64,000 nt of DNA from Flaccisagitta enflata (GCA_965153355.1 OZ231127.1:76260001-76324000); one strand, 5' to 3'; numbered from the stretch's first letter, positions 52,016-62,239 are shown. Translations and numbers: made by a program. The notes: generated by a model not told the origin, from the sequence alone.

Positions 52016-53090
52016 ATCAAATCCCACCCTGATAAGAAAAAAACACCTAACGCCACTTTATCCCACTCAACCCACCTACACAGTCCATCAAATCCCACCC
52101 TGATGGGAAAAAAACACCTAACGCCACTTTATCACTGTTACCCTACACAGTCCATCAAATCCCACCTGATGGAAAAAAACACCCTAACGCCACTTTATCC
52201 CTCTCAACCCACCTACAGTGGCATCAAATCCACCTGATGACAAACACTAACATGCTTTATCCCTCAGCCTACACAGTCCATCAAATCACCTGATGGGAAA
52301 AAACACCTAACGCCACTTTATCCCCCTCAACCCACCTACTCAGTCCATCGATCACCCTGATGGAAAAAAACACCCTAACGCCACTTTATCCCACTCAACC
52401 CTACACAGTCATCCAAATCCCACCCTGATGGGAAAAAACGCCTAGCATGCCTTTGTCCTCAGCCCCACCCCTGCACAGTCCATCAAATCCCACCCTGATG
52501 GAAAAAAACACCTAACGCCACTTTATCCCTCAACAACCCATCTACACAGTCATAATCCACCTGATGGGGAAAAAAACACCTAACACTCACTTTATCCCAC
52601 TCCACCTACACAGTCCATCAAATCCCACCCTGATGGAAAAAGCACTAACGCCACTTTATCACTCAACCCACCTACACAGTCCATCAAATCCCACCCTGAT
52701 GGGAGAAAACAAGGCCCGGATACTGGCTACCCCAGTCAGCGTGCAGTGGGCAGGAGCTATTTAGTCACAATCATTTGGGCAGGAGCAGTGAGGCCAAAGG
52801 ACGCCGCAAAAAACCCAAAAAGTAAAAGTGTGACGGACGGACGGACCGACGGACGCGGACGGACAAACCGGGTTGTAGAGTGTAATACTGACTAAAGCAC
52901 CAACGCCACTTTATCCCACTCAACCCACCTACACAGTCCATCAAATCCCACCCTGATGGGAAAAAAACACCTAACGCCACTTTATCCCACTCAACCCACC
53001 TACACAGTCCATCAAATCCCACCCTGATGGGAAAAAAACACCTAACGCCACTTTATCCCACTCAACCCACCTACACAGTCCATCAAATCC
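52009..53090. repeat. 71-bp satellite, about 13 copies
   Basis: The unit starts CAGTCCATCAAATCCCACCC and includes TGATGGGAAAAAAACACC and AACGCCACTTTATCCCACTC. Outer copies are near-identical and inner copies have many small deletions. A family 1 element interrupts the array. Confidence 0.92.
52708..52897 (-). mobile_element. Family 1 miniature element inserted in the 71-bp satellite
   Basis: AACAAGGCCCGGATACTGGC, AGTGGGCAGGAGC, TTTGGGCAGGAGCAGTGAGG, (GACG)n, CGGGTTGTAGAGTGTAATAC, ending TGACTAAAG. Satellite sequence continues on both sides. Confidence 0.85.
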
Positions 53091-53990
53091 TCCTAAGCTC
53101 CTCCTTTGCCTCCTCCCCACCCACTTCCAGATTTTGTTTTTTTTCTTATTATTTTAGATGAAAGGAACTAGTTTCCCTCTTTCTCATAACTGTTAATGAA
53201 GCATGGCCGCAGAATTCATCCTTTATTGTTTGAGTCGCTGTAGATTTTTTAAACAGCTTTGTTTTTTTCAATTTCATTGTTGATCCATGACTGCGCGGTG
53301 AAGAAAGGGAGATTCTGTCCAGTCCACGCAAGTGACTGCTTTATGCAAATGAGATTTTCGTAGGATTAAAGAAAAGACTCCAACCCAGGAATCAAAATGG
53401 CAACATGACAAAAGAAAAACTGTTACACATGATGATTCCCAGGATGGCGCCCCTTAGTTTTTCATTGGGCATTTGTTTTTTCAGCAGATTCAAACATGAA
53501 AAAAGTCATCGATATCTTTTAAGTACTCATTTTGTGGGAGCAATTTTTGACAAGTTGATTATTCATTTGCTTTGAGTACTCATTGGGACGCCATCATATA
53601 AAAAATGTTTAAAAGTAGAAACTCAAGAAAAAGTTGTGAATTGTTTGTCATCGATTGATGCTCTCAGAAATAAGAAGCAGGCTTAATTAGTGGCGCATTC
53701 TTTTTTAGTCTTTTAATCAAAAGGCATGTTGAATATAATTATTCTTTGTTAATAATCAAAAAAACTTATTGTTACTTTTTTACTTCAAAAAATGAATGTT
53801 ACTCATAAGCTGGGGAAAGGAAAGGAAATGAAAAGGAAAAGGAAAGGAAATCCAACTTACAAGCAATTCAGTTTTTGAAATAACATCTTTGTCATTTTGA
53901 TAGCAAATATCATGAAATATGGACTGAATAATAAACATTTACTTGGTCATGAAATATATATAACTAAATTCCTAAAAAATGAATGTTGAA
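53091..53990. other. Unique 0.9-kb region, no gene seen
   Basis: AT-rich; a GGAAAGGAAATGAAAAGG patch at 53815. No frame of interest. Confidence 0.4.
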
Positions 53991-54150
53991 GAAGGCAGGA
54001 TACTCAGCACCGCAGCTGATGGTTGGGTAGAAGCAGTGATGCAAAACTGCTTGCAATTCACTAATGTCACTGATGGATGGATGGATGGACAGATGGATTG
54101 ACTGACTGACTGACAGACCAACACAGCAACATGTAGGGTTGCCCGTCTGT
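53991..54150 (-). mobile_element. Family 1 miniature element
   Basis: GAAGGCAGGATACTCAGCAC, GGTTGGGTAGAAGCAGTGAT, (GATG)n/(GACT)n and ACATGTAGGGTTGCCCG. Confidence 0.7.
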
Positions 54151-54155
54151 ACCTA

Positions 54156-54322
54156 ACAAGGCCGGATACACGCCCCAGACCAGTTGCGGACGGGTGAGCA
54201 AGGGCAGAAGCGTTCACTTTTGGACTTGTGTTCTAGATGGACGGGGACTGACCGGCCGGACCAGACAGACCAGACAGTGAACAGGACAAAGTCTTATAGG
54301 GTTGCGTGTCCGCAACTAAAAA
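54156..54322 (-). mobile_element. Family 1 miniature element, variant subfamily
   Basis: AACAAGGCCGGATACACGCC, GTTGCGGACGGGTGAGCAAG, GACAAAGTCTTATAGGGTTG and GTGTCCGCAACTAAAAAAC. The TATAGGG form matches the 21318 subfamily. Confidence 0.82.
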
Positions 54323-54357
54323 ACATTTTTTTTCTATGTAGGATTGGAGAATGCACT

Positions 54358-55240
54358 TTTTTTTACCTGCTTCTAATTGCTGTTTTTGCACCAAGTCATT
54401 AAATTGCAATCAAAATGGTGTCTTTTGCACCTGACAAACAGAATGGCGTCTTTTGCACCCAACGAACAAAATAGTGACTTTTGCACCAAACAGACAAAAT
54501 GGTGTCTTTTGCACCTGACAAACAAAATGGTGTCTTTTGCACCTGACAAGCAAAATGGTATCTTTTTCACCTGCCCAACAAAATGGTGTCCTTTGCACCT
54601 GACAAACAAAATTGTGTCTTAAGCACATGACTGACAAAACAGTGTCTTTTGCACCTTACGGATAAAATGGTGTCTTTTGCACCTGACAGACAAAAGGGTG
54701 TCTTTTGCACCTGACAAACAAAAGGGTGTCTTTTGCACCTGACAAACAAAACGGTGTCTCTGCACCTGATAATCAAATTTGGCGACATTGCACCAGATAA
54801 TCAGATATGGTGTCTTTGCACCTAACTGTGAATATTGGTGTCTTTGCACCTAATCATGAAAATTGGTGTCTTTGCACCTGATTATGAATATTGGTGTCTT
54901 TGCACCTGATTTTTTTACCTGCTTCTAATTGCTGTTTTTGCACCAAGTCATTAAATTGCAATCAAAATGGTGTCTTTTGCACCTGACAAACAAAATGGTG
55001 TCTCTGCACCCGATTGATGAAATTTGGTGTCTTTGCACCTGATAATCAAATATGGTGTCTTTGCACCTAATTTGAAAAATGGTGTCTTTGCACCTAATCA
55101 TGAAAATTGGTGTCTTTGCACCTGATCATCATATTTGGTGGCTTTGCACCTGATAATTGAATTTGGTGACTTTGCACCTAATAATTGAATTTGGTGTTGA
55201 TACACCTGATAATCAAATTTGATGTCTTTGCACATCTATG
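54358..55240. repeat. 27-bp minisatellite with higher-order duplication
   Basis: Unit near GGTGTCTTTTGCACCTGACA plus AACAAAAT, about 28 copies. A unique lead-in (ACCTGCTTCTAATTGCTGTT...) occurs at 54366 and again at about 54914, so a larger block was duplicated. Confidence 0.9.
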
Positions 55241-55286
55241 TAAAATGTAATCTACATTGCTCCCACATAAAAGAAAAAGTTGTGAT

Positions 55287-55704
55287 CTATATGATGCAAT
55301 TATTGCAAATATGATTCAACTTCATCATCAAGATCTTGTTTTTGCTGCTCCGCCACTGTGTTGCACCGTGCTGCTTTATCTTTTGTAGGACATGATACTG
55401 TCCAATGCTCCCCAGCAACATGACATCTGCTACAAAAAGGTTTTCTTTTGAATTGCTGGAGCTTAGGGTTGGAAAGAACTTGCAGACGGTTGACAACATC
55501 AAGAATGTTGGCATCGAGGGAAACTTGTCGAGCAAACCTTTCGCTGTAGCGCCGAACTAGCTTGTTCAAACCTTCCAATCCTTGCTCAGACATTTTGCCC
55601 AATCCATAACCATCGTACAGCTCGATCAATTGAAATGAATGACCCAAAACCATATGAGCAGTCTCACTGATGGACACTACTGCAAACTTGCTTCTTAAAT
55701 GCAT
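55287..55704 (-). pseudogene. 3' part of a transposase-like gene
   Basis: On the minus strand the 134-codon frame reads GLGKMSEQGLEGLNKLVRRY, then SERFARQVSLDANILDVVNR and, shortly after, CSRCHVAGEHWTVSCP, a Cys-x2-Cys-x4-His-x4-Cys zinc knuckle. The pattern SEQGLE.-.NK-R-ar--s-dAN--D---RL resembles the C-terminal segment of DNA-transposon proteins that I have seen in many invertebrates, but I cannot assign a named superfamily. It lies downstream of the frames at 56705-57615 on the same strand and may be their last exon. Confidence 0.4.
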
Positions 55705-56704
55705 GTAAGTTTCAGTGCATAATGATTTTAATCTCTGAAAATCAACCTGCCTCTTTTTGAAGAAGAGTACTGCGAAGAAATCAATGGAGGTTTTGTGTAA
55801 TTTTTATAATATCTCACTCCATATCGTGGGAAAATCATGACGTTGAAAACAGGAATAGTTAGAAAAAATTCCTTTGCTGCATTTCCTGTGTCTGAAAATT
55901 CTGTACCTTCAGTGTGGGTGTGTCAATCACAATCCCGTAGCTCGATTTAGCTTTAATCAGAATGGTCGTGCCTATTTTGCAGTGAGTGGGTTCAGGGTTT
56001 TTGCAGCCTCATTGGGCATAAGCCTGATACATCAACTTTTGAAAAAATGTGTACCTGTGGGCATACAATGGGTGGTCGAGGAAGAATTGAGTTTCAACCA
56101 CAGGCACTATTGAGAGGTTTGTTTGTGACTCCATATCTAGTTTTCAGTCTTTTCATTTTGGTGAGTATTTGTAATCCTCATTATGGTTATTGAAAGTTTT
56201 CTTCAAGCTCATTCATGGACCAGTTGGAGTACAATCCACTTTTATCATCTATTCATGTTAGGCCATCTATCCTTCAGGGACAAAATTCTATCAGGCAATA
56301 AGGAAGTTTATTGGAAGCTTCTTTTAGACTTTCCCCATCAGAAAGCACTTAAATCCAGCTTTCAGCTCCTGCCCGAGCTTCCAGATTTGGCACAGGAATG
56401 AGCATTTCAGTGGCCTCACCACCAGCTTTGTCTTTCATCAGTTCAGGGACAAATTTTGTCTGTGAGTTCTGGGTTTTCTTACAATGTAGGAAAAACTAAA
56501 TAAAGATCAGCTTTCAAAGATAAACAGAGGCATTATTTTTTGGATCATATGCCTCCTAGTGATCATCAGAAAACATTCGGAACACTGTCAGGATAACCCT
56601 ATTTATATCTATATTTTGCTGCAGGATACACATGGTGCGGCATGAGTTCATTTGGGGCAGAACTAGTTAGCGCATGTTACATCTGTGTTGTCCCCAACAT
56701 CAAA
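55705..56704 (-). pseudogene. Middle of the transposase-like gene: broken or intronic
   Basis: Minus-strand fragments read like coding sequence in changing frames, for example FVPELMKDKAGGEATEMLIP near 56450 and ETQFFLDHPLYAHRYTFFQK near 56090, with stops between. Either these are exons separated by introns, or the copy is decaying. Confidence 0.3.
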
Positions 56705-57382
56705 TCAGTATACCATTGCTTTTTCTAGTGGGGAAGATTTAACAGGATCCAAATTTGAAAGCTTGACTCCTACTTGTGGAATCTGAAATACCTGGCCAAG
56801 GGTTGTTTTGGCGATGTTCCAAAAGTCAGCTTTGTAACCATCAAGAAATGGGGAAAAATCATAGCGCTCCCCTTTTTCAAAATCCTTTGTTATGTTCATT
56901 GCTGGCAATATCGTGCCATATTGCAGCAGACGAAGTCTCAGATTTGTGTACTGAGAGTCTGAAATTTCTAGCTCGTGGGTTTTCATGTAGAGTGCTTCTC
57001 CCTCACCCATTCGTTTTTTGCTCTCATACTCTTGATCGAATGTACCATTGTAAATCGCCTTACCAACTAAACCCAAAGTTCGATTGTGGGTGTAATTCAG
57101 TTCTTGAAGCACTCTGCCACAAACTTGAGTGGGGGTTTTATCACCAAAGCCCTCACCAGCTTCTTTGATTTTGTCAATGATGGGTTGAAGCTTGTAGCGT
57201 TGAGCTCTCAAGCAAACTTCATCCATGTCCTGAGCAGGACGTCCCCTTTGAGAGGACGAGGCACTTGTCTTTGGATCAGGGACCGTTCCATCGAGGACAT
57301 CTACCATGCTGTCAGTGAGGGCTGGTTGTTGCAAATCTTCTGCTGGAAGAGGCCTTTTCTCTTTCTTTTTTCTCTGTGCCAT
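56705..57382 (-). CDS. Unrecognised 225-aa protein, part of a transposase-like gene
   Basis: Starts MAQRKKKEKRPLPAEDLQQP, a basic nuclear-localisation-like stretch, followed by a Ser/Pro-rich part. Residues from about 60 to 170 look folded (LQPIIDKIKEAGEGFG, KTPTQVCGRVLQELNY, YDFSPFLDGYKADFWN). No known motif is recognised. The ATG has an A at -3 and G at +4. The upstream frame overlaps it by 82 bp in another phase, so this may be an internal exon whose true start lies in 57301-57615, or a frameshifted copy. Position upstream of the zinc-knuckle segment suggests one gene of about 2.3 kb. Confidence 0.45.
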   Translation of the reverse strand: MAQRKKKEKRPLPAEDLQQPALTDSMVDVLDGTVPDPKTSASSSQRGRPAQDMDEVCLRAQRYKLQPIIDKIKEAGEGFGDKTPTQVCGRVLQELNYTHNRTLGLVGKAIYNGTFDQEYESKKRMGEGEALYMKTHELEISDSQYTNLRLRLLQYGTILPAMNITKDFEKGERYDFSPFLDGYKADFWNIAKTTLGQVFQIPQVGVKLSNLDPVKSSPLEKAMVY

Positions 57383-57615
57383 CTTGGAAATGCGATTCTC
57401 ACCCTATCAAGGACTTTGGGCATGCGCTTTTTCAATGTGAGTGGGTCCTTTGAATTTTTATCTGCGGCTTCAAACTGTTCAAAAACCCACTCTGCTGCAG
57501 AAAGACTACTTTGAAATTCCTGGTTTTTTTGGAGGGCCTCACTCATAGAAACTCGCCGGCGCTTTCTGGGCGTAGCTTCGTCTGTATCTCCCATTTTGAG
57601 CAGACAGTCAAACAA
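57301..57615 (-). CDS. Candidate first exon of the transposase-like gene
   Basis: The frame begins MFDCLLKMGDTDEATPRKRR and has a Glu/Lys-rich middle and PKVLDRVRIAFPRWHR. An AG/GTGAGA sequence right after the LDR codons (about 57400) is a good splice donor, which would remove the out-of-frame tail. The family is not recognised. The basic RKRRR motif suggests a nuclear protein. Confidence 0.4.
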   Translation of the reverse strand: MFDCLLKMGDTDEATPRKRRRVSMSEALQKNQEFQSSLSAAEWVFEQFEAADKNSKDPLTLKKRMPKVLDRVRIAFPRWHREKRKRKGLFQQKICNNQPSLTAW

Positions 57616-58542
57616 ACAGTCAGAATAAACAAATTATAAATACTAAACGGAGAAACTTACTGACATGAAACAAAGCAAATCCGTGCACCCAGGGTTGATT
57701 TTGTTAAAGCGTGACTGTAGAAAAGACCAACGGACCGACGACAGACAACCTCTTAGAGATGTTCTTTGGTAGACTTAAAAAAAACGATTAAGTACTACTT
57801 ATTTATGTGTCAAACAAATGTAAAATGAATAGGCCGGCAATAGTGATGTGAATAAAAGTTAGAATCGATGTTTTGTTGTGCAGAAAGTCCGCTTTTTTAT
57901 TAATTCGTACAAAATTCACGAAAAATTACGAAAATTCACGCGATCGTCTTCTATCTTGTTATCACGGTTGCTATGGTTACCAGGCAGAGCTTCGTAATTG
58001 GGCCATCGAACAAAAGGGCCTTCGGTCAAGGACCACACACACACAAAAATGAGAAAAGAGGAAATGAGTGCTGAGGAACATCCCTGACCTGTTTCTGCAT
58101 CACGTATTACTTCTGTATTATAATAATTAAGCCCAATATTGAAAGAAAGGAAACAGATTCCTTAGGCTAATTTGTATAATTGGGTAATTAAAGATTCTCT
58201 TCGTTCTTGGCTCAAACTAAAAACCGCAATCGCGCGCATTACGCACAGCTCCATGGGTGGATAACGGAGGATTCTAACCCACCGCAACCAGGCAAATCAG
58301 TGGACGCTAGCGGACTTGCTAACTTATATGAAATCCTATATTTATAATGTATTTATAATGTATTTTTGATATTATTATTAAGCCTCTAATGATTTCGAAT
58401 TAATTTTTTTTTTTACAAATGAACCATTTGGGGTTAGTAGAAGTGAAAAATCACGTAATTGCACCAGGTTGAGAAAAGTCACATCTCATATTTATTTCCC
58501 ATCACGGCGGATTGTGAACCCCTGGCAACCACAAACGACCCC
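57616..58542. other. Unique AT-rich region, no gene seen
   Basis: A GACC-like patch at 57727-57745; otherwise no frame or repeat of interest. Confidence 0.4.
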
Positions 58543-58797
58543 TTTTTTGTCGCCGGGTAAGCAGCTCTATGAGAGGGTGTCTCCCTTGGTAGCTAGGTAG
58601 GTCTAGGTCTGTCTGTCCGTAACGCGAAAATTTGGATTACGCGATATCGGCTGAAATAGCGATTTTCGAGCATTTTGCAAACTGCCCAGCCAAATCAAAG
58701 CTCCCGACCACCCACATACTGCCCCTGCCTAATCGCATTACTGCGCCTGCCCACCCGCCAGTGTCTCCTTTTTGGCCGCGTATCCGACCTCGTTTTT
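58543..58797 (+). mobile_element. Family 1 miniature element, diverged copy
   Basis: TTTTTTGTCGCCGGGTAAGC, CTCTATGAGAGGGTGTCTCC, GTCTGTCTGTCCG, GCCTGCCCACCCGCCAGTGT and CCGCGTATCCGACCTCGTTT. It ends 350 bp upstream of the SID-1-like gene and could affect its promoter. Confidence 0.75.
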
Positions 58798-59145
58798 ACT
58801 ACAGATTACCCACTGAAGTGTTTACCTAATTTCATGGGGCTGACCATTCTTCAGAGAATTTGACGACTGTAGGGCGGAGCAACTGACCAATCTAACTTCA
58901 TTGCATCGCATTTCAACCACACAAACGTTTTGATCCTCTCTAGAACTCGGATGTGTTCTTGTCTCAAGCTTGTTTTTTTCTCACCTCTTCACACTGGAAT
59001 TTTCATCCTTTTCCCATATTTTCCTTTCCATTCCAACTTTTTTTTCGTTTTCATTCCCATTCATTTTCACTTTGGGTTGGCCTACGTGTTAGTAATACAC
59101 CCGGCATCCGCACTCATGTAATTTTTCACCCAAAATCAAATCGAA

Positions 59146-61683
59146 ATGATCGAAGTTTCACTGCAAAGCAACAAGAATTTTGAGATATCCGGTGATCTAT
59201 GTGCGGCCATCACGGCAGTTGGATCAGTAGAAGAGTTGAAGGTCGCAGATTTGATCGAAAAAAAATCAGAACTAAAATTTGTCATTAATAGGAATAAAGA
59301 TGTAGCAGCGGAGATATATAACTTTTTGCTTGATTTTAATAACTCAGCCGACTTCATAAAGATTAACGTTGATAACTTATGGGCAAAGAAATACCAAAAA
59401 TCAGAGCATCAGAGTGTGTTTTATAAAAAAGGTCAAGTAATCAATGATAAGAAAGACAAGTTGGAGAGGGATTTGCATGAGACAATGCAAAAAAGCAAAA
59501 TTGGCACTATCATTCTCACCTATAGTCCCAGCGAAATATGGAAAGGTCGCTTAAACTATGAATCATATTATACATATAAAGAAGGGTCTTGCAGTGCCGT
59601 ACCAGTTTTGACCAGTCATTCTATGCAAATCACATTTTCTACAAGCACCACCATAGTTTTGTCATCCCATTCCAATCCCCCTTTAAAACAAGGAAAATGG
59701 CACTTGTCGTTGGTTGTGAACAGTTCTATAATTGAAGAACTCATTAAAAATGAGGCAGATTCAAATAGCCATAACGAGTGGCATATGTTTCATGTTGTCT
59801 TCAAAAAAGGATGGAATGGCAGCCTCGCGATGATGTCACTGATATCTTTTCAAGTAATAATGCCCTTTTTTGTTTTCATCATCATCCTCAGTATCAGTGT
59901 CTTTGTGTGCCCTCCTCAACATGCAACTTCAGGTTGGGTTAAGACATTTTTTGAACAATTGAAAGTATACGCAATTCTTACATGGCGATTGCCAACAAAC
60001 TCCTACATAATTGTAAAACTCTTTCTCTATCTGTTGCTTCCCCTTGCTTCATCTATTCATGTGAATCTTGAAAAGCAGTCGAGTGGAGATTTGAATGTCT
60101 GTTTTTACAACAGAAAGTGCTTCTTGCCAGGTCGTCATGATATCTCGACCAATGCAATTGTTTCCAGCGTTCCCTATACCATAGCTGGACTTTTATATTT
60201 CATATATGTTACAGCTTATCCCGGACATCCAAATGAACATCCAATTGAATTGACTCGTTGTCTCCATGATTATACGCACGTGAACCGTGTCAGGAAAGGT
60301 GAAACTATCAAGAGATACCGCTCGTTAGGACTGGCCATGATGTTCAAAGGCATTTTCTCTTCTCTCCATCAGGCTTGCCCTACAAAAGAAAATCAATTGT
60401 TTGTCCAAGTTATCAATATATACCTTCTTAATCATGCCTGCAATGTTGCTATGTATGGGATAAACCTCAAATTCAAAAGCGAGTTTTTCTTGAAGGAGCC
60501 CTCCCTAAGCATCTTTGAGTTAGTTTTACCTTCACTCTTGCTGGCTAGATTTGACAATCGTAGTACATTTGGGGAAATCATTATGATTGTTTTTGTCATT
60601 CTGTGGACTTTTCCAATACTATATCGATATCATAGTTTCTCTCATGAAACAGCGGCACGAAACGCCCAGAAATATTCCCATCTGAGACTTTTCCAGGGTT
60701 TTTTTTGTGCATCTTTTTGGTGTCCCAAGAAAGAGGATGAGAAGAGGGTGAGGATGGAATCGGAGCCGGAATCGGAAACAGGAAATGATAGACAAAATCG
60801 GAAGCGCAGCCGTCGACTTAAGCACGACTTTAGGTTCATGAGGCGATTGAAGTTTTTCGAAATGATTATTCTTATAACCATCATTTTGTTCGTCTCCATT
60901 CGTTTGAATGCTTATTCAGCCGTATGTATCGCTTATACCGTGAACTTGTTTTTGTCATTAGCGCATCTTGAATATCTTCCCCTGAAGGCCGAATTTGTGC
61001 GGGGAAAATCAGCAAGGAATTTATCATTTCGGTTTCTCATTATGTATGTGATGCTTGGAACCTTTGTAGTCGCCTCCTTTTATTTGTACGGTTTCAGGTT
61101 TACGGAAACCATGGAAAACAGCGAGGAAGCCCACGATTTTGGGGCTAAACAAGTTGATTGTTTAGTTGAAAAAGTCTTTCTCAGTTCACACGACCTCTTC
61201 CATTTGTTGGCCAGTGGGTTAGCGCTTGTATTTTCCATTCGCTTATTCCAGCTTTCATTGCCCGATTCAAATTCATCGGATTCAAATTCATCGGCGGACG
61301 ATGAAAATAATAATCACGATAGTTCATTAGTTCCTCCTTCAGTGGGTGATGAGAAAAACAAGACAAGTGGTATTTCCCAAGAAGGAAACCGCGTTGGAGA
61401 CGTCAGTGAGGATCAGGGTTTAATTTCGGCAGGAGCCATTGAAGCAAAACAAAAGAAAACAAAACGAAAGAAAACAAAACAGAACAAATCAACCGTTTCA
61501 GCAAGTAGTGTTAGACTTAGGGATGTGGAAGAGGTTGATTCTCACTCCGATTCCACCGCTTCTGCTTCCACTTCCATTTCAGCAAATAGTGTTAGATTTA
61601 AGGATGTGGAGGTGGTCGAAGTTCATGCCGTTTCCACCGTTTCTGCTCCCACTTCCATTTCATACAGAAGAAAATCATTCTAA
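59146..61683 (+). CDS. SID-1/SIDT-like multipass membrane protein, 845 aa, intronless
   Basis: SID-1 family proteins are about 11-helix membrane proteins linked to double-stranded RNA uptake or lysosomal RNA transport. Residues 1-225 form an extracellular-type domain with N-glycosylation sites at N65, N192 and N224. Helices follow at about 228-254, 286-304, 336-356, 393-407, 416-439, 454-468, 475-493, 569-586, 589-606, 628-650 and 685-704. Family hallmarks are CFYNRKCF (319-326), SLGLAMMFKGIFSSLHQACP (393-412) and the HDLFH box (682-686). A charged insert (about 527-563) and a Ser/Lys-rich tail (705-845) are extra. The first ATG gives no signal peptide, and the ectodomain is 70-100 residues shorter than usual, so an upstream exon may be missing. 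TTTTTCACCCAAAATCAAAT lies in frame before it after a stop. The whole frame lacks introns, unusual for this family. The assignment is from recalled motifs. Confidence 0.78.
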   Translation: MIEVSLQSNKNFEISGDLCAAITAVGSVEELKVADLIEKKSELKFVINRNKDVAAEIYNFLLDFNNSADFIKINVDNLWAKKYQKSEHQSVFYKKGQVINDKKDKLERDLHETMQKSKIGTIILTYSPSEIWKGRLNYESYYTYKEGSCSAVPVLTSHSMQITFSTSTTIVLSSHSNPPLKQGKWHLSLVVNSSIIEELIKNEADSNSHNEWHMFHVVFKKGWNGSLAMMSLISFQVIMPFFVFIIILSISVFVCPPQHATSGWVKTFFEQLKVYAILTWRLPTNSYIIVKLFLYLLLPLASSIHVNLEKQSSGDLNVCFYNRKCFLPGRHDISTNAIVSSVPYTIAGLLYFIYVTAYPGHPNEHPIELTRCLHDYTHVNRVRKGETIKRYRSLGLAMMFKGIFSSLHQACPTKENQLFVQVINIYLLNHACNVAMYGINLKFKSEFFLKEPSLSIFELVLPSLLLARFDNRSTFGEIIMIVFVILWTFPILYRYHSFSHETAARNAQKYSHLRLFQGFFCASFWCPKKEDEKRVRMESEPESETGNDRQNRKRSRRLKHDFRFMRRLKFFEMIILITIILFVSIRLNAYSAVCIAYTVNLFLSLAHLEYLPLKAEFVRGKSARNLSFRFLIMYVMLGTFVVASFYLYGFRFTETMENSEEAHDFGAKQVDCLVEKVFLSSHDLFHLLASGLALVFSIRLFQLSLPDSNSSDSNSSADDENNNHDSSLVPPSVGDEKNKTSGISQEGNRVGDVSEDQGLISAGAIEAKQKKTKRKKTKQNKSTVSASSVRLRDVEEVDSHSDSTASASTSISANSVRFKDVEVVEVHAVSTVSAPTSISYRRKSF
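61501..61672 (+). repeat. 84-bp in-frame tandem repeat within the SID-1-like gene, hAT-element-like
   Basis: Two 28-codon units (GCAAGTAGTGTTAGACTTAG... at 61501 and GCAAATAGTGTTAGATTTAA... at 61585). Each contains AGGGATGTGGAAGAGGTTGA or its variant and TTCCACCGCTTCTGCTTCCA. The same words, in the same order, form the left half of the hAT-type element at 63756-63891. This tail encodes ASSVRLRDVEEV- and ANSVRFKDVEVV-like segments. Confidence 0.75.
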
Positions 61684-61830
61684 CGAACACGCTTCTTACG
61701 AAACTCCGCCTTTAACGAATATCTTTGAAAGTCCCATCATTCTTTCTTTAGATTCTTTGTTTAAAAAATCGCCTAGAACGAACTGTCACTAACAAAAAAT
61801 CGCCTGTAACAAAGTCTTTTCCGGTAAAAA
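61684..61830. mobile_element. Pogo-type miniature element remnant after the gene
   Basis: CGAACACGCTTCTTACGAAA, CTCCGCCTTTAACGAATATC, TTGAAAGTCCC and AAAATCGCCTGTAACAAAG are typical of the CCGCCTATAACGAA type of element seen at 63305-63405. The stop codon TAA of the SID-1-like gene is at its left edge. Confidence 0.5.
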
Positions 61831-61914
61831 TGGTATTTCTGAGTGACGTGCACAAATCTTGTCATGGAGAGTGTTAGAAAGGAAAAAAAGAGAGGAAGGA
61901 AGAAATAAAGAAAG

Positions 61915-61936
61915 AAAGAGAGAGAGAAAGAGAGAA

Positions 61937-61991
<55 letters not shown>

Positions 61992-61995
61992 AAGA
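61915..61995. repeat. (GA)n / GAGAAA microsatellite
   Basis: About 80 bp of GA with AAAG variants. Confidence 0.94.
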
Positions 61996-62094
61996 TTGAA
62001 AGAAAGAAGAAGAAGAAAAAGAATGAAAGGATGAAAAGAAAGAAAGAACAAGCCCAACAGGCCAACAGTCGCTTGCTAAGTTACAACACAATTA

Positions 62095-62206
62095 CACACC
62101 TTCATACTACACTACTTCATACTACATAACTTCATACTATATAACTACATACTACAACTTCATACTACATAACTTCATACTACAACTTCACACTACATAA
62201 CGTCTG
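62095..62206. repeat. CTTCATACTACATAA tandem repeat
   Basis: About seven imperfect 14-16 bp units. Confidence 0.88.
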
Positions 62207-62239
62207 TCCCAAAAAAAGTTACATTCTGAACCAATAACA

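Noticed and set aside
61439-61792. Plus-strand frame overlapping the end of the SID-1-like gene
   Set aside because: Alternative-frame shadow of the gene's low-complexity tail.
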